Of a stretch of 9,663 nucleotides of DNA, positions 1 through 7,129 are shown piece by piece. The stretch's first letter is position 1, and each line of letters starts with the position of its first letter. The stretch is from Chitinophagaceae bacterium (lineage in GTDB: Bacteria; Bacteroidota; Bacteroidia; Chitinophagales; Chitinophagaceae). The notes beneath the pieces were generated by a model. The model did no database searches. It saw only the letters and a program-made list of their open reading frames with translations, and was not told the origin of the DNA. The DNA lies in contig CANEWV010000035.1 of the NCBI GenBank assembly GCA_947442905.1, positions 1 to 9,663 on the forward strand. The letters are read 5' to 3'. The translations under genes and the position numbers were made by a program.

Positions 1-3000
1 ATCTAAATTAAAATCTTTATAAATAGAACTTGGACTTGTATATGCAAATCTTAAATAACCGTCTGCATCGATTGCAGGATTGGCCCCAGAATACAAAGCA
101 AATGTTTGGAAACTACCCGTGCTTGACGTCCAACCTGTTCCACCACTAAATCCGCTTACTAATGATGGCTTTGTTGGTGTAGAATACCACTGATAAGCAG
201 TAGCACCTGAAGATGCAACGGTTAATGCAGTTGCTGTTCCACCATATGCAATATTCTGTGCAGCACTAGATGGCTCTGTACTAAATGTTGACGAATTAAT
301 AACTTGAGATACTATATTACTTGTAATAGCAGAGCTACAAGCTCCAGTCACAACAACATAATAAAATTTAGTTCCAGCAACATTTGTTGGAATTTCATAG
401 CTATTAGTAGTTGCATTTGTTATTGCAGTTGCACCTGATGTGCTATTTGCAGTGTTTGTATACCACTGATAAGTTATGCCTGATCCATAAGCAGTAACAC
501 TAATAGTATTAGAACTTGCATTTAAACATACCGCAGTTGGTGCAACAGGTTGAGTAGCAATTACAGCTCTAAATCCATCAATAAAGTTTGATGTTGCTCC
601 AGTTTTTGCAAAATTTGTTAGCGTACCATTTAAACTAGCAGTTGTACTTGAATTTAAAACACTAGAAATCGAACTGTTTGATCCATTTGGTATACCCTGA
701 TTAAAAGTATAATAAGCTGTTAGTCCTGTTTCATTACCGTTTAATGTTGCGCTCATGTTGTCAGTAATTTCCTGAGCTGTTCTAGCGGTATTCCAAATAC
801 GAACTTCATCTAATCCGCCTTTAAAGTATTGCCCGAAATAAGTAGAATAGGCACCAAGCTTTAAGCTAGAGTAACTGTTTTTTACAGCAGAAAATCCTGT
901 TGTTGTAGCCGAACCTTGAACCACGCCATCTAAATACAAATTTAGACTTCCTGTAGAGCCGTCAAATACCAGAGACACGTGTTGCCACTGGTTCAGCTTC
1001 ACATTTTGAATTCCGGATTCCTTAACTGCATATAGAGTTCCATTTCCTATTTCTGCTCTAAATCCATTTGTACCAAATCTTAAAGAATAGGCTAAGTCTG
1101 CAGAGAGGCCATTTTGGGTGTCATCTACCTTACCAATAATCATTTGACCACGCGTAGCCCCTGATTCCGTAGGAAATACCCAAGCTTCGATTGTAAATGC
1201 CGAACTCAAATCCAAAGCATTGTTGTCAGGGATTTCTACAAAATCATTAGTACCGTCAAAGTTTAAACTATTATTATATCCTTTAGTAATTACATTAGAA
1301 TAAAGTGTACCACACGCTGCCGTTGTTACAGCTGCTCTATAATATGTTGTTGATGTTAAAGATCCTGGACTTAAACTTGCAGCAGTAGCATTGGATATAT
1401 TACTAAACGTAGCATTATCAGGTGATGATTGCCACTGAATAGTTGAACCAGAAGTATTTCCAGCCAAAGTGATCGCCGATGCAGCAGCAGATGAACACAA
1501 CGTTTGATTACCTGTTGCAGTTCCTACAGTAAGTTGTTGTCCAATAGTAATACTTTTTGTGTCTGTGTATTCGCAACCATTATAGGTATATAAATAAGAA
1601 ACTACTACTGAAGTTGCGGTCGTTGATGTTGTTCCTGTTAATACACCACTATTGCTAATTGCAAGTCCTGTTGTTGCAGGGATTGACCAAGTTCCACCAC
1701 TTACCGAATGTGTCAATTGTAATGGCGAACCTAAGCATAATGAAGAACCACCTCCAATTACAGGCGCATTGGTGCTTGCAACAAAGTTTGAAGAAGTGCT
1801 TGTTCGATCAAATCCATTTAATGTACCGGTATAAGATCCGGATGCTAAATTAGATACCGTTGTAATTGAAGTATTATTACCCCCTGGGGTGCCTTGGTTA
1901 AAGTTATAATACAAAACTAGGTTAGATTCACTCCCAGTTAAAGAAATATCTTTTTGTGCTACAACCTGAGCTTGAGTTTTAGCAAAATTCCAAAGTCTCA
2001 CTTCATCTATATCTCCATTAAAAAATCTACCAGCATTGCCACCATCAAAATCTCTACCAATAATTAATGGATCTGAATTTGCTAGAACAGTAGTTGGGGT
2101 TCCAGTTAAAGCAACCTCAACGCCATTTACATATAACTTTCTTGTTCCATTATTATTAACTGCAGCCACATGATACCAAGTATTTGCTGTTAATATGTTG
2201 TCTGCGGTAATCATTTCATCAAATGAAAGACCACGAGAATTTCCAGCATGAGATAAGCGTAAGTGGTATCCGTTTGCACTATTTGAGTGATACTTACTAA
2301 TTATTCCTCCTAAAAAAGGAAAGGCTCTTGGATAAATCCATGCCTCCATTGTATAGTTAGTAGTTAAATCCAAAGCATTATTATCTGCAACTGTTACTTT
2401 ATCATTAACGCCATCAAATGATAAGACTCCTATGAAAACGTTGTTTGTTCCAACAGAGCCCGAAACTGCAACGTTTCTTGTTGTTGCACCTGTAGAACTC
2501 AAAGCTATATTTCCAGATGGAGACCCTGTTGATGCAGCCGTCATTCTAACATAGACTGTTGAACTAACTGTTCCACTAGACTGAGCTAGGGTTAGTGTAT
2601 TAGCCCACGTGTTGCCATCTGTTGAATATTCATATCCTGTTAAAGCAGCCACAGATATATTGGCTGTTAGATTGTAGCCACTAACTGATATATTTTGGAC
2701 TGTTGATACAGTTCCAGGACATTTAGTGAATGGATTTAGGGAGCTGTTTATTGAAATAGATGGCTGGGGAGTCATTAAGTTTTGAGTGACCGAAAATTCA
2801 CTGGTATAATTCGCTGCTGAGAGATAATCAACTTTATTATCACCGTCAAAGTCAACGCCCAATCCAACCCCAGCTGTATATCCATATGTTTTACTTAAAA
2901 AGTATCCAATTGATGAAAAACTAGATGTTGAAATAGGTAAAGTATTGATAATAATAAGGTAAACCGCATCCCAAGTAGTCCCGCCGATTATTTCTAAGTT

Positions 3001-4191
3001 TCCGTCACCATTAATATCAGAAACTGAATGTCCACTAGCTCCATCATCTGAAGGAGTTGTGACAGATGAAAAATTAGATGAAGAAATGATTCCACTAGAA
3101 AAATTATTTACAAAAATCTTACTTGTTAAATAAATATCTGGACTACTATTATTATTAAAGTCAGCCACAGTCAAGCTTCCTCCTCCCCCAGTTAATGTTA
3201 AATTGTTTGGAAAAGTAATGTTACCACTGTTTGATCCATTAACTAATATAGCTGTTGAAGATGAATTACTAACGACAATGTCTGATTTCATATCGTTGTT
3301 AAAATCCCCAACACCCAAACCAGTGCAACTCGTCAAACTCGGTAAGTTGAAAACCTGCTCTGAAGCTAAAGAAAACCCTGTTGTCGATGTATTTCTAAAT
3401 ACTGCAACAGAAGCGCTACGAATAATTACCAAATCTAGCTTTCCGTCTAAATCGAAATCGGCTGCGCGTACAGCATTTGTAGCACTACTAGAAATGTTTA
3501 ATACATTGGAGAAGGAAATTGATCCAGCACCAGTTGAATTATTTATTAAAACAGAGGTCGCTGTACTCGATCCCGTAATTATATCTAATTTCCCATCACC
3601 ATTGATATCCTCTACGATAATTGAACCAGGTCTACCAGAAACAGTGAAATCACTTCCAGAAGAAAAACTAGAAGAACTTATTGTTGAAGCACTAGTCATC
3701 AAATTCCTATGAACCTTTACAAGGTTAGTGCCTCCTTTAACTACATCTACCATTCCATCGTTGTCAAAGTCCCCAACGGCAATGTGCATATCTTTAAAAC
3801 TAAAAAAGTAGCCAGGCGTAGAAGATATTCCAATATTATTTCCAAACTTATTATTGGAAATACTGTTCATACCAATTGAATTATTAATTACTCTAAAATA
3901 TTCTCTAGATTTCACCGATAATCCTCCAACTAAAATTCCAATAGAGCAATAAACAGAACTTTTTGGAACAGTAACCGTCAAACTTGTTGTTGTAGCTGCT
4001 GTAACAGTTGCTTTTACACTTCCAAAATATACAATGTTATTTGCCGGGGTTGCATCAAAGTTTGTACCGGTGATTGTTACACTAGCACCCACTTCTGCAC
4101 TTGCAGGGCTAAAACTTGTAATGGTAGGAACTTGAGCAAAAACCGAAACACTCAAAACAATAAAAGAAACAAAGAGTAAAAACTTCCTCAT
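1..4191 (-). CDS. Very large secreted modular adhesin-like protein (IPT/TIG, FG-GAP propeller, two LamG domains, Ig-like modules); C-terminus outside window
   Basis: The frame is open from ATG (4191-4189) to the left edge: 1397 codons without a stop. Residues 1-19 form a signal peptide (MRKFLLFVSFIVLSVSVFA, cleavage before Gln20). Domains follow in order: IPT/TIG (about 21-105, VPTITSFSPASAEVGASVTI); seven FG-GAP/VCBS repeats of about 50 residues whose Asp-rich loops start at D141, D195, D245, D296, D344, D392 and D447; a Bacteroidota beta-sandwich module with YEYSTDGNTW (about 488-580); LamG-like domain 1 (588-795); two Ig/PKD-like modules (about 800-970); LamG-like domain 2 (975-1197); Ig-like modules with YQWY (about 1205-1397). 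Such proteins are usually exported by Sec and then by T9SS, and act in adhesion or polymer binding at the cell surface. The expected C-terminal sorting domain is not in the window, so T9SS export is inferred. No catalytic domain is visible. The gene is divergent from the AraC-type regulator at 4438. Confidence 0.93.
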   Translation of the reverse strand, partial: MRKFLLFVSFIVLSVSVFAQVPTITSFSPASAEVGASVTITGTNFDATPANNIVYFGSVKATVTAATTTSLTVTVPKSSVYCSIGILVGGLSVKSREYFRVINNSIGMNSISNNKFGNNIGISSTPGYFFSFKDMHIAVGDFDNDGMVDVVKGGTNLVKVHRNLMTSASTISSSSFSSGSDFTVSGRPGSIIVEDINGDGKLDIITGSSTATSVLINNSTGAGSISFSNVLNISSSATNAVRAADFDLDGKLDLVIIRSASVAVFRNTSTTGFSLASEQVFNLPSLTSCTGLGVGDFNNDMKSDIVVSNSSSTAILVNGSNSGNITFPNNLTLTGGGGSLTVADFNNNSSPDIYLTSKIFVNNFSSGIISSSNFSSVTTPSDDGASGHSVSDINGDGNLEIIGGTTWDAVYLIIINTLPISTSSFSSIGYFLSKTYGYTAGVGLGVDFDGDNKVDYLSAANYTSEFSVTQNLMTPQPSISINSSLNPFTKCPGTVSTVQNISVSGYNLTANISVAALTGYEYSTDGNTWANTLTLAQSSGTVSSTVYVRMTAASTGSPSGNIALSSTGATTRNVAVSGSVGTNNVFIGVLSFDGVNDKVTVADNNALDLTTNYTMEAWIYPRAFPFLGGIISKYHSNSANGYHLRLSHAGNSRGLSFDEMITADNILTANTWYHVAAVNNNGTRKLYVNGVEVALTGTPTTVLANSDPLIIGRDFDGGNAGRFFNGDIDEVRLWNFAKTQAQVVAQKDISLTGSESNLVLYYNFNQGTPGGNNTSITTVSNLASGSYTGTLNGFDRTSTSSNFVASTNAPVIGGGSSLCLGSPLQLTHSVSGGTWSIPATTGLAISNSGVLTGTTSTTATSVVVSYLYTYNGCEYTDTKSITIGQQLTVGTATGNQTLCSSAAASAITLAGNTSGSTIQWQSSPDNATFSNISNATAASLSPGSLTSTTYYRAAVTTAACGTLYSNVITKGYNNSLNFDGTNDFVEIPDNNALDLSSAFTIEAWVFPTESGATRGQMIIGKVDDTQNGLSADLAYSLRFGTNGFRAEIGNGTLYAVKESGIQNVKLNQWQHVSLVFDGSTGSLNLYLDGVVQGSATTTGFSAVKNSYSSLKLGAYSTYFGQYFKGGLDEVRIWNTARTAQEITDNMSATLNGNETGLTAYYTFNQGIPNGSNSSISSVLNSSTTASLNGTLTNFAKTGATSNFIDGFRAVIATQPVAPTAVCLNASSNTISVTAYGSGITYQWYTNTANSTSGATAITNATTNSYEIPTNVAGTKFYYVVVTGACSSAITSNIVSQVINSSTFSTEPSSAAQNIAYGGTATALTVASSGATAYQWYSTPTKPSLVSGFSGGTGWTSSTGSFQTFALYSGANPAIDADGYLRFAYTSPSSIYKDFNLD
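588..1269 (-). other. Second LamG-like (concanavalin A-like) domain within the large secreted protein
   Basis: Residues about 975-1201 of the large protein. It opens with SLNFDGTNDFVEIPDNNALD and contains IEAWVFP, WQHVSLVFDG, LYLDG and GGLDEVRIWN, the usual landmarks of Bacteroidota LamG_3-type jelly-roll domains. These bind glycans or act as adhesion modules in other proteins. It ends with YYTFNQGIPNGSNSSISSV and NGTLTNFAKTG, a tail also present in the first copy. The ligand cannot be read from the sequence. Confidence 0.8.
1803..2430 (-). other. First LamG-like (concanavalin A-like) domain within the large secreted protein
   Basis: Residues about 588-796 of the large protein. It opens with GVLSFDGVNDKVTVADNNAL and contains MEAWIYP, WYHVAAVNN, LYVNG and GDIDEVRLWN, then YYNFNQGTPGGNNTSI and TGTLNGFDR. 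Every landmark has a counterpart in the second copy, so the two arose by duplication inside the gene. Confidence 0.8.
2820..3785 (-). other. Seven FG-GAP/VCBS repeats, probable seven-bladed beta-propeller
   Basis: Seven DxDxDG-like calcium loops recur every 48-55 residues: VGDFDNDGMVD (D141), VEDINGDGKLD (D195), AADFDLDGKLD (D245), VGDFNNDMKSD (D296), VADFNNNSSPD (D344), VSDINGDGNLE (D392) and VDFDGDNKVD (D447). A set of seven with this spacing fits one closed integrin-alpha-like propeller. Repeats 4, 5 and 7 depart from the loop consensus and may bind calcium poorly. The fold is inferred from motif spacing. Confidence 0.75.
3870..4131 (-). other. IPT/TIG domain after the signal peptide of the large secreted protein
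   Basis: Residues about 21-107, beginning VPTITSFSPASAEVGASVTI and continuing TGTNFDATPANNIVYFG. The P-x-I-x-x-F-x-P-x-x-A-x-x-G-x-x-V-x-I-x-G pattern is the standard opening of an IPT/TIG immunoglobulin-like fold. It is commonly the first module of Bacteroidota surface proteins that go on to FG-GAP repeats. Confidence 0.8.
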
Positions 4192-4232
4192 AGGGTATAG
4201 TTTAAATAAGAAAAATTTATAATTATTATATC

Positions 4233-4249
4233 GCTCTAAGGAGTAGAGC
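4233..4249 (-). repeat. Short inverted repeat in the presumed leader of the large secreted protein gene
   Basis: GCTCTA-AGGAG-TAGAGC is a perfect 6-bp inverted repeat with a 5-nt loop, 41 bases upstream of the minus-strand start. It could be a 5'-UTR hairpin or a dyad operator. Only the symmetry is seen; the role is unknown. Confidence 0.45.
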
Positions 4250-4336
4250 AAATGTTATTATATAAAAAATGTTTAATAAATCCGCGCGAAAGTAAGGCGA
4301 CATGTTAACACCTGTTAGAATTTAATCGATATTTTA

Positions 4337-4359
4337 GTCCTATTTTAGAAAAATAGGAC
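4337..4359. promoter_or_regulatory. Perfect 10-bp inverted repeat upstream of the AraC-type regulator, possible operator
   Basis: The arms GTCCTATTTT (4337-4346) and AAAATAGGAC (4350-4359) are perfectly complementary around a 3-nt centre, AGA. The dyad lies about 45 bases upstream of the regulator's candidate -7 element, where an activator or repressor might bind. Its half-site AATAGGAC recurs exactly at 7082-7089, upstream of the convergent membrane protein gene. A terminator role is unlikely: neither flanking gene ends here and no T-tract follows either arm. Operator function is inferred. Confidence 0.5.
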
Positions 4360-4403
4360 CATTTAATTGGAAATAAAAAAAAGGACAGGTATAGATTATG
4401 TTC

Positions 4404-4411
4404 TATTTTTG
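4404..4411 (+). promoter_or_regulatory. Candidate Bacteroidota -7 promoter element for the AraC-type regulator gene
   Basis: TATTTTTG matches the TAnnTTTG consensus exactly and ends 26 bases before the ATG at 4438, implying a short leader. No clear TTTG -33 element is found at the usual spacing, and the motif can arise by chance in AT-rich DNA. Confidence 0.35.
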
Positions 4412-4437
4412 CAATACGAATTAACCATTCTTCCCCC

Positions 4438-5604
4438 ATGCTACTGTATATCTCCCTGTTAACCATCATCTTATCGGGTCTATTGGTAACCTATAATTGG
4501 CGTATTAATAAAAACACTATCTATTTAGGGGCGTTTTTTTCTATTTTAGCTACCTACGGTCTAACCCATTATTTTACCATATATGCCAAGTCTCCATTTT
4601 GGTTAGCTGTCTTTTACAATAACTTTTCGCCATTTTGGTTTTTAACCGGGCCACTATTACTCTTTTATTATAGGGGTACTTTAACGGATAATAGTAAGTT
4701 AAGGAGAACTGATATCATTCATTTTATACCCTTTTTAGTACAATTAATAGGTATATTTCCTTATTTACTTACTCCTTTTAGCTATAAAGTAGGAATTGCT
4801 GCACAAATTTTAAATGACCTCAATTTAATTACCCAGTTTAAAGTCAACTGGATTACTACACCTATTGTAAATTTTTTAGGAAGGCCCCTATTGGTATTTT
4901 TGTATTTAGGTTACATAACCTATTTATTATGGTTACATCATCCTAAATCCAATAGAAGAAAAGTTCCTATTCAGCAATTTAAATTAACCTACAGGTGGCT
5001 TATATTATTAGAAGTAACAACGGCTATTCTAATTATCAATTTCTTTCTATTAAGCCTCAGTTTATCCAATCAAACTGTAACAGCCACCATGATTAATGCG
5101 CAGTTCACTCACTTTTTTAGTGGCATTGCCTATTTTTGTATGTCGTTTATGCTGTTATTGTTTCCACGTATATTATACGGTATGCCTATTTATGCAGTAG
5201 AACCCACTACAACAAACCAGCCAATTAAGGAAATAACCGAAATTGCTGTATCAGAGGATGATCCGTTTTTTGAATTGGTAGATAAAATAAACGCTTACTT
5301 AGTAAAGGATGAACCATACCTAAATCCAGACTTTACCATTAATGAGTTAGCTGCCTCATTAAAAGTGCCAGTTCACCACGTGTCTTATTGCTTAAATACC
5401 CTAATGAACATTAAGTTTACAACGCTGCGGACACAACTTCGCATTCAATACGCTGCCAAACTATTAGATGCAGGCCAAGCAGATGAACTTTCGATGGATG
5501 GAATAGGAAAAAAGGCTGGATTTTCTACGCGTTCCAACTTTTACAATGCCTTCAAAACAGAAACCGGCATGACTCCGTCAGAGTATCTAGAGCGTAAAAA
5601 TTAA
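4438..5604 (+). CDS. Membrane-anchored AraC-family transcriptional regulator (7-TM sensor region plus C-terminal HTH)
   Basis: 388 residues. The first 245 or so are very hydrophobic, with seven probable membrane helices near 1-20, 27-49, 63-81, 94-114, 151-168, 185-209 and 223-246; an aromatic-rich FSPFWFLTGPLLLFYY lies in the third. The C-terminal part (about 275-388) is an AraC-type double helix-turn-helix: INELAASLKVPVHHVSYCLN is the first HTH, and DGIGKKAGFSTRSNFYNAFK followed by TGMTPSEYLERKN is the second HTH and its typical end. This layout is common in Bacteroidota, where the membrane part is presumed to sense a signal and the cytosolic part binds DNA; the ligand is unknown. ATG 4438 is the first start and opens directly into helix 1. 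The gene converges on 5625-7058, with 20 bases between the stop codons. Confidence 0.92.
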   Translation: MLLYISLLTIILSGLLVTYNWRINKNTIYLGAFFSILATYGLTHYFTIYAKSPFWLAVFYNNFSPFWFLTGPLLLFYYRGTLTDNSKLRRTDIIHFIPFLVQLIGIFPYLLTPFSYKVGIAAQILNDLNLITQFKVNWITTPIVNFLGRPLLVFLYLGYITYLLWLHHPKSNRRKVPIQQFKLTYRWLILLEVTTAILIINFFLLSLSLSNQTVTATMINAQFTHFFSGIAYFCMSFMLLLFPRILYGMPIYAVEPTTTNQPIKEITEIAVSEDDPFFELVDKINAYLVKDEPYLNPDFTINELAASLKVPVHHVSYCLNTLMNIKFTTLRTQLRIQYAAKLLDAGQADELSMDGIGKKAGFSTRSNFYNAFKTETGMTPSEYLERKN

Positions 5605-5612
5605 TGCTATAA

Positions 5613-5628
5613 ATAGGAAATAACCTAT
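5613..5628. repeat. Inverted repeat ATAGG-N6-CCTAT between the convergent genes
   Basis: ATAGG-AAATAA-CCTAT lies 8 bases after the regulator's stop codon and overlaps the TAG stop (5627-5625) of the minus-strand gene. As RNA it would give only a weak 5-bp stem, so it is a poor terminator. It differs by one base from the dyad at 7127-7142 at the other end of the minus-strand gene, which favours a protein-binding site. The role is inferred. Confidence 0.45.
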
Positions 5629-7058
5629 CCTGTTATTAACTTTTGAACCTCGTTTATTTGATCTTTAGCGATAAAATATTCGAAATAGCGTTTGTCTGTT
5701 TCGCTTCTAACGCTCAATATTAACTGAATATCTTGGCTACTGGCATATTTGAACTTTTCATTAATGCCATTAATAACATCACTTCTAACCTTTTTTTGCA
5801 TCCCTACGTTTTTGTCTTTAATACCTAAAACGTAGTTGATTTCAGAAATAGTGGCAGTTGCTCCCACAAAAGATTTTTCAATAAATAGGTCAATGAGTGA
5901 TAGTTCGGTTTGATTGAAGGAAACGTCCAGTTTTTTAGCGCCAACCGTAAATGTTTCGGTCGTTCTTTTCAGATCTTTTTTAGATGGAGCCTTAAAAAAG
6001 TAAACAATGGCTACTAAAAACACGAATAAGCTAAGTAAAAGAGGCCACATGTCAGCTATTTCAAGTGGTAGGCCCCACATGGCTTCAGGCTCTTTAACAA
6101 ATTTTGATTCGTCAATAACAAGGGTGTCTATAGCTCCTGTTTTAGGGAAATAACTATATAAAATACCGTCTTTATAATATTGTACACTTGAATTATCGAG
6201 TCTATTAATGCTTTGTGCCAGTGTTCGATTGGTATTTATAGATACCGAATTGTTTAAAAAGTTAAACCAATAGACGTCTTCCCCATCCGAAATAAAATAG
6301 CCCGATTGGTTATATACTTTGGTTTTTGCATTTTTGATAATACTTAAATAATCAGGGCGCAATTTTCCTATTTGTAACCAATCCCAAGTTTTACAATCCA
6401 AATACATGACCCCGTCAACAATTTTACCAGCTGCACTTTGAAATCCTTTAAGACCAGAATTAACAACCTGTTGATAGGGTATATACAATGCATTTTTGGA
6501 ATGATCAAACCAGCTGCTACCCGGAAAAATAGGATTATATACTTCAATATTGGTAGGAAACACGTCCCATTCACCATCTTTAAAATTAAAACCCCTAACC
6601 GTACCATTGGTTTTCCAAAAGCCATACCCGCCATGGTTATATACGGTTTCCCCACTAGAAAAATAAAAGGCGCCTAAATTATAATTGATATTCTCATTGT
6701 CGTCTATACGTTTAAAATAGAGCAAAGAGTCCGTGGCTGCAATCTGTTGGTAAATACGTCCAGCTCCAGAAATAGCAATAAAAAAGTTATTGGGCGTTTT
6801 TATAGCTACCTGCTCTCTAATACCTAATACTGGATGATTGAATTGAACAAACGATTGTGCAGGGCCACCACGCAATATGACTGGTGACTTTGAATTTGCT
6901 ATAATTTTGCTTAAAAAATGACTGTTTTTTACTGTTATGACATCTGTTGTATCTAAAGGGACACCCAAAGAATCTGTCGCAACGTAGGTTACACCCTGAC
7001 CGTATGCTAATAAAATTGAACAGGTATAAAATACAGCAAAGAATAGTGATTTTTTCAT
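5625..7058 (-). CDS. Signal-peptide protein with extracytoplasmic repeat-rich region, one TM helix and a cytosolic putative winged-helix domain
   Basis: 477 residues; I do not recognise a named family. Residues 1-20 are a signal peptide (MKKSLFFAVFYTCSILLAYG). Residues about 21-335 are exported and rich in Gly, Tyr, Trp and Asn; GGYGFWKTNGTVRGFNFKDG is kelch-like and suggests beta-propeller blades. WPLLLSLFVFLVAIVYFFK (338-356) is a single TM helix followed by the basic APSKKDLKR, a stop-transfer signal that puts the C-terminus in the cytoplasm. The last 100 residues (about 377-477) are charged and mostly helical: SLIDLFIEKS, ISEINYVLGIKDK, MQKKVRSDVINGINEKF, then strand-like IQLILSVRSE and DKRYFEYFI. 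This order resembles a winged helix, so the protein may be a transmembrane sensor-regulator; that is inference. The ATG at 7058 gives the signal peptide. Inverted repeats and a candidate promoter lie just upstream. Confidence 0.85.
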   Translation of the reverse strand: MKKSLFFAVFYTCSILLAYGQGVTYVATDSLGVPLDTTDVITVKNSHFLSKIIANSKSPVILRGGPAQSFVQFNHPVLGIREQVAIKTPNNFFIAISGAGRIYQQIAATDSLLYFKRIDDNENINYNLGAFYFSSGETVYNHGGYGFWKTNGTVRGFNFKDGEWDVFPTNIEVYNPIFPGSSWFDHSKNALYIPYQQVVNSGLKGFQSAAGKIVDGVMYLDCKTWDWLQIGKLRPDYLSIIKNAKTKVYNQSGYFISDGEDVYWFNFLNNSVSINTNRTLAQSINRLDNSSVQYYKDGILYSYFPKTGAIDTLVIDESKFVKEPEAMWGLPLEIADMWPLLLSLFVFLVAIVYFFKAPSKKDLKRTTETFTVGAKKLDVSFNQTELSLIDLFIEKSFVGATATISEINYVLGIKDKNVGMQKKVRSDVINGINEKFKYASSQDIQLILSVRSETDKRYFEYFIAKDQINEVQKLITG

Positions 7059-7081
7059 AATTGTTTGATTTTCAAATTTTT

Positions 7082-7101
7082 AATAGGACATGTAACCTAT
7101 T
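7082..7101. promoter_or_regulatory. Inverted repeat AATAGG-N8-CCTATT in the leader of the membrane protein gene
   Basis: AATAGG-ACATGTAA-CCTATT is a perfect 6-bp dyad about 24 bases upstream of the start at 7058. Its left half continues as AATAGGAC, identical to the half-site at 4352-4359. It lies downstream of the candidate -7 element, where a bound repressor would block transcription. Operator function is inferred. Confidence 0.45.
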
Positions 7102-7121
7102 TTTTATATTTGAATACCTTA

Positions 7122-7129
7122 CAAATATA
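7122..7129 (-). promoter_or_regulatory. Candidate -7 promoter element for the membrane protein gene 5625-7058
   Basis: On the minus strand this reads TATATTTG, an exact TAnnTTTG match, 63 bases upstream of the ATG at 7058. It overlaps the dyad at 7127-7142 and pairs with a plus-strand TATATTTG at 7105-7112. No convincing TTTG -33 element was found at the usual distance. Confidence 0.4.

Larger units (their letters stand above)
4192..4437. other. Divergent intergenic region between the secreted protein and the AraC-type regulator
   Basis: This 246-base AT-rich region carries the 5' ends of both divergent genes. It holds a 6-bp inverted repeat (4233-4249), a perfect 10-bp inverted repeat (4337-4359) and a candidate -7 element for the regulator (4404-4411). 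No exact TAnnTTTG element was found for the minus-strand gene, and no Shine-Dalgarno sequence precedes either start. No ORF in it looks like a gene. Confidence 0.7.

Noticed and set aside
1652..1853. Two overlapping plus-strand frames of about 60 codons
   Set aside because: Both are antisense shadows of the Ig-like part of the large secreted protein.
3203..3712. 169-residue plus-strand open frame opposite the large secreted protein
   Set aside because: It is antisense to the FG-GAP repeats, whose minus-strand frame has clear motifs. Its translation has no recognisable domain.
1..4191. CRISPR array or tandem DNA repeats in the repetitive-looking left part
   Set aside because: The repetition comes from degenerate protein modules in one open frame. 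There are no regularly spaced identical repeats with unique spacers.
5605..5640. Bidirectional terminator between the convergent genes
   Set aside because: Only a 5-bp AT-rich stem is present and there is no clear T-tract after it. The similarity to the dyad at 7127-7142 points to a protein site instead.
6368..6677. Frames of 95 (minus) and 79 (plus) codons inside the membrane protein gene
   Set aside because: They lie wholly within the 477-codon gene, which has a signal peptide and TM helix in its own frame. Neither has features of its own.
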